Assembly (NCBI GenBank): GCA_035048815.1 | Contig: JAUCBN010000014.1 | Coordinates: forward strand, 17,591,501 to 17,655,500 | Direction: 5' to 3' | DNA from: Abelmoschus esculentus | Taxonomy: Eukaryota; Streptophyta; Magnoliopsida; Malvales; Malvaceae | DNA: 64,000 bases | Shown here: positions 34,860 to 48,030 of the stretch, in pieces | Position numbering within the stretch: the stretch's first letter is position 1 | Layout of the letters: each line of letters starts with the position of its first letter | Position numbers and translations under genes: made by a program | The notes under the pieces: generated by a model | Told to the model about the DNA's origin: nothing | The model's database searches: none | What the model saw: only the letters and a program-made list of their open reading frames with translations

Positions 34860-36650
34860 TGTGCTGTATTCATTTGACACCGTAAGAAACCTTAAACTAG
34901 ATGGACGGAAGACACAATCCCACCAAGAAAATTCTATGACAGAACTTTTATGTCCACCATTCTAGCTATCGAAGTAGTTCTTATTTCTTCATCCGATGAA
35001 ACCACTTTCAACTCCATTAAAACCGGATCGAAATCAATTCCAGACAACCCAATCTGCACCATGATTCTAATATAAATGAATTCAGAAATTTTATGAAATT
35101 TCTTCTATCTTCAAATTCTTGAACCAAAACTAGTTGAACAAAACCACAAATTGCAATAAACCAGGCCTTATAATAAGATCAAAGCACAACCTTTCTCATG
35201 AACCAACACATATCCATTTTTCATCAATCAATCCCAGACAAGAATTAAACAAAATCCATTTTTCCAAATAAAATATCATTCCCTCGTTACAACAACTAAT
35301 GAATGATAAATCAATCAATTTCCCCCTTCCCGCAGATAAATACAACAGAAAATTTCGCAATTCAACAGTTTTACCTCAAATCGCCCATCAACAACGTCAT
35401 CATCATCAAACAATTGATGATCAACCTCGTCAAGAATGAAGCCACCAGCCAACAAATTCTTGCCACGCACGCAAACACACCGCTATCAAGGAAACGAAAA
35501 ACAGGCGAAAGCCAATTGAAAGAGAAAGCCCTCCCCCACAAGTCAAGAAATCAATAAAATGGTGAAACTCTTGACCATGATAATGAGCATCATCTCCTCA
35601 ATATCAAAGAAAGAAACCCATTTTTCCATTTAGCAAGTTTGTATCAAAACACCACCTGAAGAAAACCTACGCATTGTTTCCATACACACACAAAAAAATT
35701 ATCTGGGCATCCTAAATATATCTAACCTCACAATCCAGTCAAAATTTTGTATTTTTTTTCTGAATTTACGAACAGTGGTGATTCAGACGTTTGTTTTTTC
35801 CCCCCGATATCCTGTGGCAGAGACAGCTCTCTCCTTTAACGCGGGTACATGATATGAAATTATGAATTGTATACTCTGCTGTATGGAAGGACAAAGCCGA
35901 GATTAGAAGAGAAAGAGATTTTGTACTTTTGAGGGTTGACTATATTTAAAAGACGAATGTGCAACGGAAACGCGGGAGACTTTGAAGGGTCATCCATTTG
36001 CTGCCTCTCACCCTCAACAACGGAATATGATCCACCACGATTTGTATATGTTTGATCTGGTTCTCTAACTAGCAAAGCCTGCATTTTTCTCGATGGGTAA
36101 AATACATTAATAATCACTAAACTATGAAAAAAATCATCTTTTTGACCATCGGGTTTTCTAAAGTTACAAATTGGCTATTTTTAACTAGATAAGTACTTTC
36201 CTTAATCTGAACTACTGAAAGTTGTATGTTTAATTTTTTTTAAAAGCAACATATTAAATTATGATCTAATGATAAAATAGTATTAAATTTGTTCATGTAA
36301 TATTTTCGTTATAAAATTAAGTATTCAGTGAATACTGAATAGCAGTTTAATAATGATAATAATATGACCAAAATAAGCAAATGTATACTTCTAACGGATA
36401 AGTGAAAGTTACTTAATCAAAGAACATATTGCAGTAAGAAAAAAACAATAAGTGAATGAAAGCTCTCGAAATAGGATGGCCCAATAAAACAAAAATAATT
36501 TGATTCATCCTTTTAAGATCACAACAGAACAAAAATCTCAAGCCAGCCATTCATGTCTACCAAAACTATAACTAAACTGTATCAAAATAACAAATTCAAT
36601 CACAACTCATTTGTAAAAACAGAAACATTAGTAAAAAAATTTAAAAAAAA
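34860..36650. other. FAB1 leader/promoter and 3' flank of RPSA
   Basis: It holds the FAB1 5' leader with a five-codon upstream frame (34873-34856) that overlaps the first in-frame ATG by ATGA, a probable leader intron, and the promoter. Towards 36.1-36.6 kb it becomes AT-rich and includes the 3' untranslated region of the ribosomal protein gene. Open frames at 35303-36117 are not credible genes. Confidence 0.45.
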
Positions 36651-38464
36651 TCACTCCCAACCAGTGGGAGCGGGAGCAGATACATCAACTCCAGTGTCGG
36701 TGACTGGTGCTGGAGCACTTGCAGAATCCCAAACATCAGCACCAACAGCAACTGCATTTTCAAATTCTAAAATAGATTAGGCAATGAAATACCATTATCT
36801 ATTATATTAAGTCAGTAAAAAATAGAACATCTGACCTTGATCACCCCAGTTGAGCGCAGGGGCACCTGGAATAGGTGGCTGAACCATTTCAGTCCACTGC
36901 TCACCCATTTGTGCAGGCCATTGGTCAGCCCCTAAAGCACCCATACCAAAATCTGCAGCAGGGAGTCCATAATCAGGGGCAGCAACAGCTTCCTCTTCTT
37001 CATGTTCTTTAGCTTCCTCGGGCTCCCTGTAGAAAAATAGATCCACCTACATGCAATTTCCATTATGAGAACACAAAAATACATAAATGCACATAATATT
37101 AACATGATAATGGTCTTTTCTTTTACCATCACATCCCACTTCTGTCCAGGAGCAATTGTCCCACGCATCTGAAGAACCATCCTTGCTAACAGCCAGAAAA
37201 GACAACCAATGCTGTGTTTTCCCTTGTTATTAGCAGGAATACCAATGTCAACATATCGCATCGGTGAGTCAGTATCACAAAAAGCAATGGTAGGAATATT
37301 TCCAAGAGCAGCTTCCTTGATAGGCTGCAGATAATATGCTCAAATGTTAGCTGGTCCACAAACATTGATGTATAGCAAGCATAATTAGCATACCATCATG
37401 ATAAAACTCACCCAGACTCAACAGTAGTATGAAATTTACCTGGTGGTCAGTCCGAGGATCTGTAAGGATAAGTAGGCGAGGCTCACTGAAAGATGTTTGG
37501 AGTTGGTTAGTGAATGTACCAGGAGTGTGCCGTCCAGCAATGGCATGACAACCAGTGTACTGAGCAAATTTCAACACAGCTCTCTGACCGTAGGGCCTAG
37601 CAGATTGGACAATGATGTCCTGAGGGTTCTCAATAGAAACAATTACACGTGCTGCAAGTTGAAGCTTCTCCCAGGTCTTGCCAAGATTGATGATGTAGAT
37701 TCCTATCGAGGAAAAAAAAGATAATTAGCTCAACAAAACATAAAGGAAACCCAATTCTTAAGATAAAAATAATGTTTTACACCACAAAGCTTAGAAACAA
37801 GTAGCAAAATCCTATGCTGAAGAATGAACACTTCATTCCACCAAGTTATGTTTCGAAAACATGGTCAAATAAGGTCTCTAATTGTAAATTCGACTGCCGA
37901 AACCAATCAATCATCATAAATGCACAACAAAAAAGCAACCAGAGTATGAATAACAATGTCATTTCTGCAAGCAACAGATAGCTCCAAAACCATCAGCTTG
38001 TCTGTAGTCTCACATGACAAACTAAAGTTGAGTACTTGAGTTACCTTAGAAACTTCCTGTATCAAACCAATGCAGTATATAATATTTGAGAGAAGCTAAT
38101 TTTAATCTGATAAGCTAAACAAACAACTGATTAAGCCTAAACTAAAACCTAACAAACATAAAACTGAATTAAAAAAAACAAATACAATAAACAAGGGAAA
38201 TTTTTGAGCTTCAGCATTAAACACCCCATAACTAAACCAAGTGATAATTCAAATAATAAAACAATACTAAATCTAAATTATGTGAGGAACAAAGAACTAA
38301 AACACAACCAACTTACCATCATTGCGGCGCTTGAAGACGTAACGTTCCATTTGGAAATCACAGTTCTTGGTACCGAGATGGACCTCGGCAGCCAACATCA
38401 TCTGGATATCGGCTTCTTTATGAGACAGCTGCCTTGCGGCTGCAGGGATAGTCGTGGCAGCCAT
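36651..38464 (-). CDS. RPSa: 40S ribosomal protein SA (uS2), 306 aa
   Basis: Five exons: 38464-38317, 37702-37440, 37324-37127, 37046-36836 and 36751-36651. Phases close to 306 codons plus stop. The product is the small-subunit protein uS2/p40, needed for 40S assembly and translation. Conserved parts include AAEVHLGTKNCDFQMERYVF, IIVQSARPYGQRAVLKFA, TPGTFTNQLQTSFSEPRLL, IPANNKGKHSIGCLFWLLA and RGTIAPGQKWDVMVDLFFYR. The C-terminal tail is acidic and then W-rich (DQWPAQMGEQWTEM), ending APAPTGWE, as in plant members. A telo-box lies upstream (38581-38588), a common motif in plant ribosomal-protein promoters. The gene looks complete. Confidence 0.96.
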
Positions 38465-39824
38465 TATTTGCTTTCCTTTTAACTGCTGAATCAACAGAAG
38501 AGATTGGGGGAAACAAATGAGACTCGGGTGAGAGTATCGCAGAATTTTAGTTTATAAACTAGAGTATCTGAGACCGAGGGAAACCCTAGCCGATATTTAA
38601 AATGACAATTTAACCTAGATTATACTCCGTATTTTCCAAAAGCCTGTCCATTCAACCAAAGCCCAATACAAATTTCTGAAGCCCAGTTTATAAGGAATTA
38701 TAATATCAATTACAGATTAAAATGTATCTTTTAGTTATTAACAATAATTGGTTTAGTATAGTAAAAAAATAGGTTTTTAATTAAAAATAGATATTTTAAT
38801 TTTAATATTATAAATAAAATAAATTTAATTAAAAATTATATCTATAATTTTTTTTAATATTATAAGGATTTTTTTAAATATTATACAATTTTAAGTTTTA
38901 TTTGATTTCTTTAGCCCATAAATATATCTATATAAAAAATTATTAGATAATTTTTGTTCATCATATCATTTGTGGTCTCATTTAACCAGTTTTGTTCATC
39001 TCATTTTTTCATAAAGTGAATATTACCTCTTTTATTTATATATATGTATAATTAGAGAGTGGGGAGTTATTAAATAATTATTTTAAAATAAACATGATTG
39101 GTTGAATCATATATATATAATGTGATGAACATGATTTATCTAATAATTTTTCATCTCTATCTACATAGTTTTTAATCATATTTACTTCATTTCACCTATT
39201 ATTTACCTGCATAATTTATCCGTGAATAAAACTGTAATAACAACTACCATTACTACTATCAGCAGAAACAGATCAATTTGTGAGAGCAGTTGACTGGAAG
39301 GGAAACTAATTAATCTCCTTTCCTTGTCGATAAAGTTTAATCTTGGAAGGTATGTTGTAAACTTTATCAAACAATTTTTACATAAAGTTCGAAACTTTAC
39401 TTGGGTTTGGCTTGAGTTTCAGTTTCCTTTTAATCTGTAATCATGTTTGATTGATTACTGCTAGACAGAGTTTGAGGCTTTTACCATAAGATAACCACTG
39501 GGTTTCTGGGCAAACTTAAATGTTAGAATTCACTCATTCAGTTTCATTCTCCATCAACTTTGTTACTTACTGTGCCTGGTTTTCCTATCATGAACTGTAG
39601 CTTGAATAAAACCTGTTTAGCTGCTTATGATGAACCCTAGTTTTTCTCAATCTTGATAAAATATGAATCTTTTAAGAATCTCAGGATATGAGCCATGTCA
39701 TTTCAGGTAGATTTTTCCTAAAGGGGTTTGATTTTAACATAAAATCAGTGTATAAAGTAAAGGATTTGGAGAACTAATAATTCCTTTTCTTTTTGATGTA
39801 TATGTATCTTTATTTGCAGGATAA
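38465..39824. other. divergent promoter region of RPSA and HAOX
   Basis: It contains the RPSA promoter with its telo-box, about 600 bp of AT-rich sequence, and a probable non-coding leader exon of the oxidase gene. That leader is near 39240-39349, with a GTATGTTG donor at about 39350 and a TTTGCAG acceptor just before the ATG exon. Nothing else recognised. Confidence 0.5.
38581..38588 (+). promoter_or_regulatory. telo-box in the RPSA promoter
   Basis: AAACCCTA, 117 bp upstream of the RPSA start codon (the gene is on the minus strand). Telo-boxes are known to be enriched in promoters of plant translation genes. Confidence 0.6.
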
Positions 39825-42800
39825 ATGGAAGCTGAACCAGTTAATGTTAATGAGTTCCAAGAATTAGCTAGGCAAGCCCTTCCCAAAATGTACTATGACT
39901 ACTTTAGAGGCGGAGCCGAGGATGAACAAACACTAAAAGAAAATGTGGAAGCATTCCAAAGAATTACGTAAGCTGTTAAGTTAAACCTGCTAATGTAATT
40001 AATGTAGCTTGAAAGGTAAATGTTCTATTGATTTCGTTACTTCCATTCTCAGGATCCTGCCAAGAATACTTGTTGATGTTAGCAGAACCGATTTATCGAC
40101 AACCGTTCTGGGTTACAAAATCTCGGCACCAATTTTGATTGCCCCAACTGCTATGCATAAGTTGGCACATCCTGAAGGTTGGAATCATAGGCTTTCCTTT
40201 TCTGCTATTTCAAGTACCAAATTTACTATTTTCATTGTGTTTTTAACAGGTGAGGTTGCCACAGCCAGAGCAGCTGCTGCATGTAATACAATAATGGTAT
40301 AGATATACTATAAAGTATAAACAGCTTTTGGATCATTAGTTGCGTTAAATGTGAGTACTGAATTGTGTTATGAATGCAGATTTTATCCTACATGTCTACC
40401 TGTACTGTTGAGGAGGTTGCTTCAAGCTGCAATGGTGTTCGGTTCTTCCAGATATATGTACCATTCTGCTTCAACATTTTTAATGAATCGTCATTTTTTC
40501 GGAGCAATGTATTGTTTCTGATTTCAAATCACAAAGGGAAGATTTATTCTTTTCTGATCAGGTATACAAGAAGCGAGACGTAACAGCCAATTTAGTGCAG
40601 AGAGCTGAAAGATGTGGATACAAGGCCATCGTCCTAACAGTTGATACTCCTAGACTTGGTCGAAGGGAGAAAGACATAAAGAACAAGTGACATAGTGTCT
40701 CCTTTTATGAATTTTGTTTCATTCCGATAGATTTATGTAACTTCTTTTTATGCTGTGGATAGGGCAGAGACTTTGTTCCTTAATGTTCTAGAGAACATTA
40801 GCTCTTTCATCAACTCATACAACAAGCTGAAATTTACTCATTTGGAAATTTCCATACTTTTGCAGAATGGTTGCACCTCAATTGAAGAACTTTGAAGGTC
40901 TCATATCAACTGCAGTCTCCAGTGTAAGTGAAAATACTTCAATTGTTGCTAAATATACTAGATGCAATTCTAGAAAGAAATACGCATTAATGCTTATATC
41001 CATGTTCAGCAGAAGTGTGATTTTATTTTCTGCTATCTAGTTTATGGTATACTTTTCTTAAAAATACATATTTTTTTAGATATTTTTGGCCTAGTGTCAT
41101 ATGGGGGGATATCACCCTTGGATAGGGCAGGATTGGTATTTCCAAACCAAAAGTCTCAGTACTAGCTCTGGGTTCAATGATAATATACATGTCTATGCTG
41201 TCTTAATATTCATCAAGTTTAACAAACTTTTACAGGATGGCGGTTCAAACATAGAAGAATTTGCCAAGAGTACATTTGATGCGTCTTTGTCTTGGAAGGT
41301 ATAAATATAAACAAATAAACTGGATTGGTTGATTTTTCATCTGCTCTTTGGAATTGATATTCCCCATACTTAGATTTGATGAAAATGGTGAGTTTAAAAG
41401 ACTGATCTAAATAGGAGCAAGCACATTTGGCTAGTTGGTCAAGTTGCTCATCTTTGTTCCCTCCTATTCCCTAAGGACACTTTCTTTCCTGAAGTCCCCC
41501 TTCCCCTCCCCTCCTATCTAAATACATATGTTGTTTAATTAAAAATAATCTTTCACAGTTTTTGTCATTAGGCATGTAAGCACACTTGATTTTCTCTCAT
41601 GTTAATTTGAATCCGTTTACTGCAACATTTGCAGGACATAGGATGGTTAAGATCTATCACAAAGTTGCCGGTTCTGATCAAGGGAGTACTTACTCATGAA
41701 GATGGTAAGAAGAGTCTCATCAAATTAGTTACATTGTAGTTCCTTGCTCATTAGTAAATGATGAAAATGGATACTAAACTTTTTGAAATAGAAATATTTT
41801 TACAAGAACAGTTGCTAAGCTTTTCTTTATATTAGTAATTTGACAAAGATAGACTTGTATAAGCAACCTCTTTTATATTTTCTCCTCTCCATCGATTTAT
41901 TTCCTTTGATTATAACAGAGCTATTTTCTTAGTTGAACTCCATGCTCTATGATGAAATCTTCTATTGCTGCTGAGCAAAAAAAAAGAAAACAAAAAACTA
42001 AATATCTATTGCTTCCTCTTGAATTTAGCTTGCTAGGTCATAAATGTAGACTCTGTTTAGATTCTTTTAGTAGTTCAAGTGCTCTGCCCTTCTTGTATGA
42101 AATAAAATAAAATAAACAGCTTTACTATTTGTCATATCATGGATCATTAGAACTATCCAATCATGCAATTATGCCATAGGAATGCTCTTTGCTTGATTAA
42201 TGATATCGGCTTCACTTCAAAATTAAATCAGATATTTTCTCATAAGCAACACCATAGGTTGAGATTTTCATTTTGAGTTTTTAGTTATTTAAAATCAAGG
42301 GTATTTTTCCCCTTTTTCCCTTTCGGATGATCTTATGTTTACTTGTTGATATAAAAAGAATCACTTGAATTCGATGTATCAAAACTGGCAGCAATAAAGG
42401 CTGTTGAAGTAGGGGTTGATGGGATTGTTGTCTCAAATCATGGTGCTCGCCAGCTAGATTATGCTCCTTCCACTATTTCTGTTCTAGAAGAGGTAAAACC
42501 TCTCATACTCGCAGTTGATCATGCTTGCTTGTGATATAGCTTTTAGATTTCTAACATGATTTGATTTGCATGGGAAGTGGTTCATGCATGGAAAAGCATA
42601 ATTTTTGTGACATGCATGAGGGAAAATGATGTGGAAGTAAATTTTGCTAGCTTCTTATTTTTCCCAGAATTTAGTTGCTAAAATTTTATTTAGTTCATTT
42701 TTTTGAAGATAAAACATTTAGTTGTAAAAACTAGTTATTTGTCTCACTAGACAAATATACGGGAAAACCAAGAAACATGTCAGATATACCTATGTTGAAA

Positions 42801-43649
42801 ACATATCCATAGCCAATACTCATTCTGAGTTCGGAGAAACCTAGATTATAGTATTAAAATGCAAATGGTGAGGAGAGCCATCCGGTTTAGGCCTTTTCAT
42901 TAATACCCGTTGTGCTTGTAATTCAGAAATCAGAAATGTCTTCCGTAACACATACATTACAACAACATTTGCGATAAGCATCATCTTCCATTTCCATGCT
43001 TTTCGTATATATATATAGAGAGAGAGAACAAATAAAATTGTCACTATGGTCTTTGCAGGTGGTTGGAGCAGTTAAAGGAAAGGTTCCTGTTTTATTTGAT
43101 GGAGGAATAAGGCGAGGAACAGATGTTTTCAAGGCCTTATCCCTTGGTGCACAAGCTGTCCTTGTAAGTTCTTCTGCGTTCGACTTCCCATCCCGCTCTT
43201 CCTAGGATGTGTGTAGCACTAATTTTACCATCTTTTGCATGAAATTTCTAAGATTCCGTGTCCTCAAGACATGCACTTGAACTCCACATGATAGATTGAT
43301 GTGTGTGTATATATATTATATCATACATCATAAAAATGAGTATCTTTTCCCACCTTGTGCCTTTGACCAGTGTTATATCACGCCTAAGATTGCTTCCTGC
43401 ACCATTGAAGCACTGGTAGATCATAGTTTGCTTGAATTTTTGTGGAGATTGACATGTTAAAAGTTTCAGATTGGAAGGCCTGCTGTGTATGGTCTCGCAG
43501 CGAAGGGAGAGTACGGGGTGAAAAGGGTTATCGAAATGTTGAAGGATGAACTTGATCTCACCATGGCCCTCTCTGGATGCCCTACTCTCAACCATATTTC
43601 CAGAAACCATGTCAGAACTGAGAATGAGAGACCCTATTCCATGCTTTAA
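39825..43649 (+). CDS. HAOX: peroxisomal (S)-2-hydroxy-acid oxidase, HAOX/GLO4 type, 364 aa
   Basis: Eleven exons: 39825-39967, 40053-40177, 40250-40296, 40380-40457, 40562-40686, 40866-40923, 41236-41298, 41635-41704, 42392-42492, 43059-43163 and 43470-43649. All phases agree. It is an FMN-dependent TIM-barrel enzyme that oxidises 2-hydroxy acids to 2-oxo acids and H2O2. Active-site residues known from spinach glycolate oxidase are present: Tyr in YYDYFRGGAEDE, Tyr in FFQIY, Asp in LTVDTPRLGRRE, Lys in LIKGVLT, His and Arg in SNHGARQLD. The loop after DIKNKMVAPQLKNFEGL fits the HAOX branch and not the photorespiratory GOX branch, whose relatives read RFTLPPFLTLKNFEG. HAOX enzymes prefer medium- and long-chain 2-hydroxy acids. 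The C-terminus SML is a peroxisomal PTS1 signal. Confidence 0.95.
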
Positions 43650-45659
43650 AATATTCCAATGTTGTTGAATCATATCATGAATTTGTTCAGATCATTGCTC
43701 TGATAAAACAGACTCATTGAAAAGTGAATAACCTGTTTTGTCATCCATCCATTGAAGGCAATCGAGAAAGCTGCAATTCGGTATAAATCAAGAACTGTGA
43801 AACCTGTCTCTACAATTTAATTTACCATGAAATTTGTTGTTTCATCTATGAAAGACACTTTCGTTGCTTAAGGTGATATAAACAAAATTGTAATGTAAGG
43901 GGCAATTATTTACATGGCTAAAGCTTTTACTAGGTATTATCTTTTCCATTAAACAGTAAAATCGTCAATAAATAGTTTTTTTTAGGCACGTAAAACTTAA
44001 AAACTATTATATCACGTAAATAATTAAAAAAACATGTTTAAAAACTCTAACAGTAAGAATAATAAAGTTTGTCTTTAATTATGTCTTTTTTAGTATTCTC
44101 ACTTTAAAATAATGAGTTTAGTTTTATCAAAATCGTCTGTCCTTGCATGGTTTTATGTATGGACTTTACTTTAGTCCTCCATGTATGTTTTCCCTTGAGT
44201 AATGAAGTTTCTTAATCTTTGATTAAAAGGAAGTAAACAGCTAAACATGTACAGAAACAGAAGAGGAATCTGCCAAGTTGTCTCTTACACGTTTTTGGTT
44301 GCACGTGGCAAAAAAGGATTGGCTGGAAAGGTGGTGAGAACTTCTCCTCCACCCCTCCAATGGGCAAAGGAAAGCAATAGTTTGCTCCAAGTTGATAAGG
44401 CTTGGATGGCAATCCACAGATAAACGTCCAAGATTCATTTACAGAAATTATCGATGACGTGGAATATACAAGAGTCCACCCTTTAAAGTCTCAATCATTG
44501 GGGCTCTCTTTCTTAAAGACTTATTTTTGCCTAATAATTTAAGAGGAATCTTATTCCTAAATTTTTTAATTATTAAACCATTAATTTAAATAAAATTGTA
44601 TAAAATATTAAAATTTAAATTATAAAAAATAAAATAATATGAATATTTTTTGAATACGAACAAATATATCATCTCATGCCTTGATAAAAAAAATTCTTAA
44701 CTTAAATAAAGAAAAAACAATGCATTCAATAATAAAATACAAAAACAACGAGAATCAATAAAAATAAATAAAAATATAATACGAACATCTTTATTCATTA
44801 AGATTATTAATAGATTTTTCTTAGATGACGTATTTTGTTTGTAAGTACATGATCATCATCATTTCATTTAACCAGTAGCATTAAGCAACAAAATTTATAT
44901 TTTTGGGTCCCCCGTTTTTCTCTCATTTATTATAAGTTATAACCGCTTCTAAGGGGAGAATTGTTTGGAAGAGAAACAAAAACAATCCCTGCTTGTTCTG
45001 TTCATAGGAAAGATTTGGTCTTTGGCCTTCTTCCTTAGTTTTTGCACAGTTTGTTTCAAGAGAAAAAACAGAAAAAGGAAAGGAATTTAAGGAAATGGTT
45101 TCCATGTCTAAAATTTTCTACACTGCAGGAAAGCTGGAAGAAGGAGAGTGGGAAAAGGAGAGATAAGTAAACAACACTTTCTCCATTTGCAAATCGAACA
45201 ACAACAACAACCCCAAAGTTTTGTTTCATCTTCTGGTAATTCTTCTCTGTTGCTGTTGCTGTTGTTGTTTCTGCTGTTTTGCTTTGTTTTATAAGATTGT
45301 TCTAGTTTATGTTAAAAGTGAATATGAACATAATCAGTTGCATTTAGATTAATGATGATTGGCTTGTATGAACGATCAAGAAAAAGGAATGATAATTTAT
45401 TGGTTTAGTTGTTAATAATGCAAACGCCAGCTGAATGTTAGGTAAGCTGTAACATATGTTAAAGGTCAACGTGGTTCTTTCACTTCCTTTTCATCAGATT
45501 CACACTGAACAGAAAATCAAGGAACCAAAAGAAGAAGAATTTGCTATTTTAGGGAAGAAATCCACCAAAAAAACATAACTTTTTCAGAAACCAAAGTGTT
45601 GTTTATTCACCTTATTTATGCCTTGTTGTATTGTTTTGTCTTAAACAGGGCTATTGGCA
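43650..45659. other. intergenic region and leader of the DUF1677 gene
   Basis: The left part is AT-rich 3' flank. A probable leader exon of the next gene lies near 45060-45235 (with a CAA-rich stretch at 45200-45211 and a GTAATT donor). Its acceptor (TTAAACAG) ends at 45648, eleven bases before the ATG. No other gene recognised. Confidence 0.5.
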
Positions 45660-46136
45660 ATGTCTGTGACAGTAATAGGTGATGCCATGGTTGTGTCTGC
45701 ATCAGAAACTCAAGCAACATCAGCAAAACCTGTTCCACAAATTGAGGTTGAGTTTGTCAAGTGTGATTGCTGTGGACTGACCGAGGAATGTACCCCGATG
45801 TATATCGAAAGGGTACGAGAACGATATCAAGGTAAATGGATATGTGGCCTTTGTACCGAAGCTGTGAAAGATGAGATTGTAAGGACACAGAGGCTTATTA
45901 GTACTGAGGAAGCAATGGCAAGGCACATGAACTTTTGTCAAAAATTCGTCTCCTCCGGACCGCCGCCTGATCCTACGGTTCATCTCATATCTGCAATGAG
46001 AAGTATTCTTAGAAGGAGTCTGGATTGTCCAAGAGGTTTAAGATCAACCCCAAGTAGCCCTACGAGAAAGGCTGGTGAAATTCGGGGTTCGGGGCTTGCT
46101 CGGTCCGAAAGCTGTTTCCCTGCCCTCTCCAGTTGA
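45660..46136 (+). CDS. DUF1677 family protein (158 aa)
   Basis: A single coding exon. The ATG at 45660 is the first in frame after the leader acceptor. The conserved core is VEFVKCDCCGLTEECTPMY, RVRERYQGKWICGLCTEAVK and EEAMARHMNFCQKF, with paired cysteines (CDCC and CGLC) that look like a small zinc-binding module. The zinc role is inference. The C-terminal part is basic and serine-rich (RSILRRSLD, RSTPSSPTRKAG). The family is plant-specific; I know of no established biochemical function. The length fits the family. Confidence 0.88.
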   Translation: MSVTVIGDAMVVSASETQATSAKPVPQIEVEFVKCDCCGLTEECTPMYIERVRERYQGKWICGLCTEAVKDEIVRTQRLISTEEAMARHMNFCQKFVSSGPPPDPTVHLISAMRSILRRSLDCPRGLRSTPSSPTRKAGEIRGSGLARSESCFPALSS

Positions 46137-48030
46137 AAGAGCTGTGCTGCTATAAGAGGCAATGGAAATAAAAATCTGGGGGGACTTCCTCCTGTGTGAT
46201 TGCATCCTTGATTTGTAGCAAATAATTGAAGATGATGAAATAATGAATCAAATTGAGGTTTAAGTTCAGAGATTAGAAGGTTATGTAGTTTTTTAATGTC
46301 TAATATAGAACTTTTATGTTCTTTCAGACAAACTGCACTTCTCTTTCTTGTCTCAGAAACTCCTCTGTAATATCTTCACTTTTTCCCAACATTTTTTCTG
46401 TACAACGTTCTTTTGCATACAGTCATTGGGATAAAGAATTCTGAGAATTATCGGAGAATTCGTAACTAATCTTATCAAGAAGTTATAACACTTATCAACA
46501 TTCTTCTCCACTATATTATCGTGTTCATCATTTCTTATAGAGTCTAGACTTGACATCGTGATGATGACTTATCATCTAAATCAGAAAAGATAAACCGTCT
46601 AAACTTGACAACAACCAGGGCCCATCATTCCATTTTACTCCTCAACAAAATCCATATCAAGGGCTCAAAACCATTATTGCAGATAAGTATATAGACGAGT
46701 GAGAACCAAATGGAAGCTGTTGCAGACAGATCTGCAGCGTCTAGCGTGAAGATTTGACAGACAGGGGCTTCTGGAAATGGTGGGAGAGTACATGCATGGT
46801 TGTTAAGTGAAGGAACCAGTAGGGTCTTTGATTCTGACTGCTCCAACCAAAGGACACATCCTCTCACTCAGTTGCTTTGTCTTTCATGATCAAACGTACT
46901 TTCCAGTGTCTTTTTTGCAAAGCTGTGTGATGGATTTCGGAAAGTATGCATTTTGGAATACTGAGTAGTGAGTACTAATGAAAAATAATGGGTTTCAATT
47001 TTCTGTTCGCTTGTCGTTTTTTCTTTCTAAAACGAGACAGATAATGGAATGGTAAACTCAAATGTTTCTTCTTTCTAAAACGAGACGATAATTCATAGCT
47101 TTTCAGCACATTTATACTATTTTTATATGCAGTAAACATAATTATTGTGATACATATTAAATAATTTTTTTATTGTGCAGAAAAATATTAATTTCTAATA
47201 ATTTTTTTAATTAACTAACAGTGATTAGAGTAGTATCTCTAGAATATAATCTCCAATATTTGATAATTGATATTGATTGTTTAATCACCATTAAACATTA
47301 ATTAACAGTGAATTAACTAATAATTTTTTTAATAAATATTAAGATTTAAAATCATGAGATTAATGACATAATCAAATAGGAATGAGAGGAATAATTACCT
47401 CTTACCTCTAAAAACTTTTTCTTTATTTTTTTAAAAATTAGTTTAATTATAAATTTATCACACTTTCAAATATTTATATATTACCCCTAACTTAAATCTT
47501 AACTTCATCCTAATATAGAATATAAGGATATAATATTTTTAATCAATCTATCAATTAATGAATCTTATATATTATGTATTTAAGTATGTAAAGGACAAAC
47601 CCTGCCCGTAGATATAAGAAGATTCATTAATGCATAATATTTATATCCTTATATTAAGATTCATTAAGGAAAGATGTTAAAAATTCAAACAAGAACGCAA
47701 TTTGTTTTAGGAATCACTGATTCTTTCATAGCAAGGCCAAGGAACTAGGAACAACCTTATGCCCATGCTAGTAGTTCTCTTCTTTTTATTATGGTTTTTG
47801 GCCAAAAGTAAGTGAACCAAATCCCAGATTATCTAGAGCATAAAAGATATGAGGCCTATCGGCAATCACTAACCAACAATGACCGGCATTGATGGTCTGG
47901 CAGGAATGCGAAACTGCTTCGTTAGACCCTACCCTGCATTTAGGAAATGGTACAGACATGAGAAAAGTTAACATGAAGGGGGGATAGTTAATGCTATCTG
48001 AATGTGCTTTGACCATGTATGGGTGGATTC
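46137..48030. other. intergenic region between DUF1677 and ALDH7B4
   Basis: The DUF1677 3' flank is followed by about 0.7 kb of AT-rich sequence (47.1-47.6 kb). A minus-strand open stretch at 46625-46867 has no ATG near its start and no recognisable family. No gene called. Confidence 0.5.

Noticed and set aside
37740..38316. Possible intronic box C/D snoRNA in RPSA intron 1 (a TATGATGAT word near 37910)
   Set aside because: No D box (CTGA) with terminal stem at suitable distance was found on the minus strand.
42841..43132. Overlapping minus-strand frames in a HAOX intron
   Set aside because: Short, without family match, and inside a well-supported intron of the plus-strand gene.
46625..46867. 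Minus-strand open frame of 80 codons downstream of DUF1677
   Set aside because: There is no ATG near its start, and no family or splice signal is recognisable.
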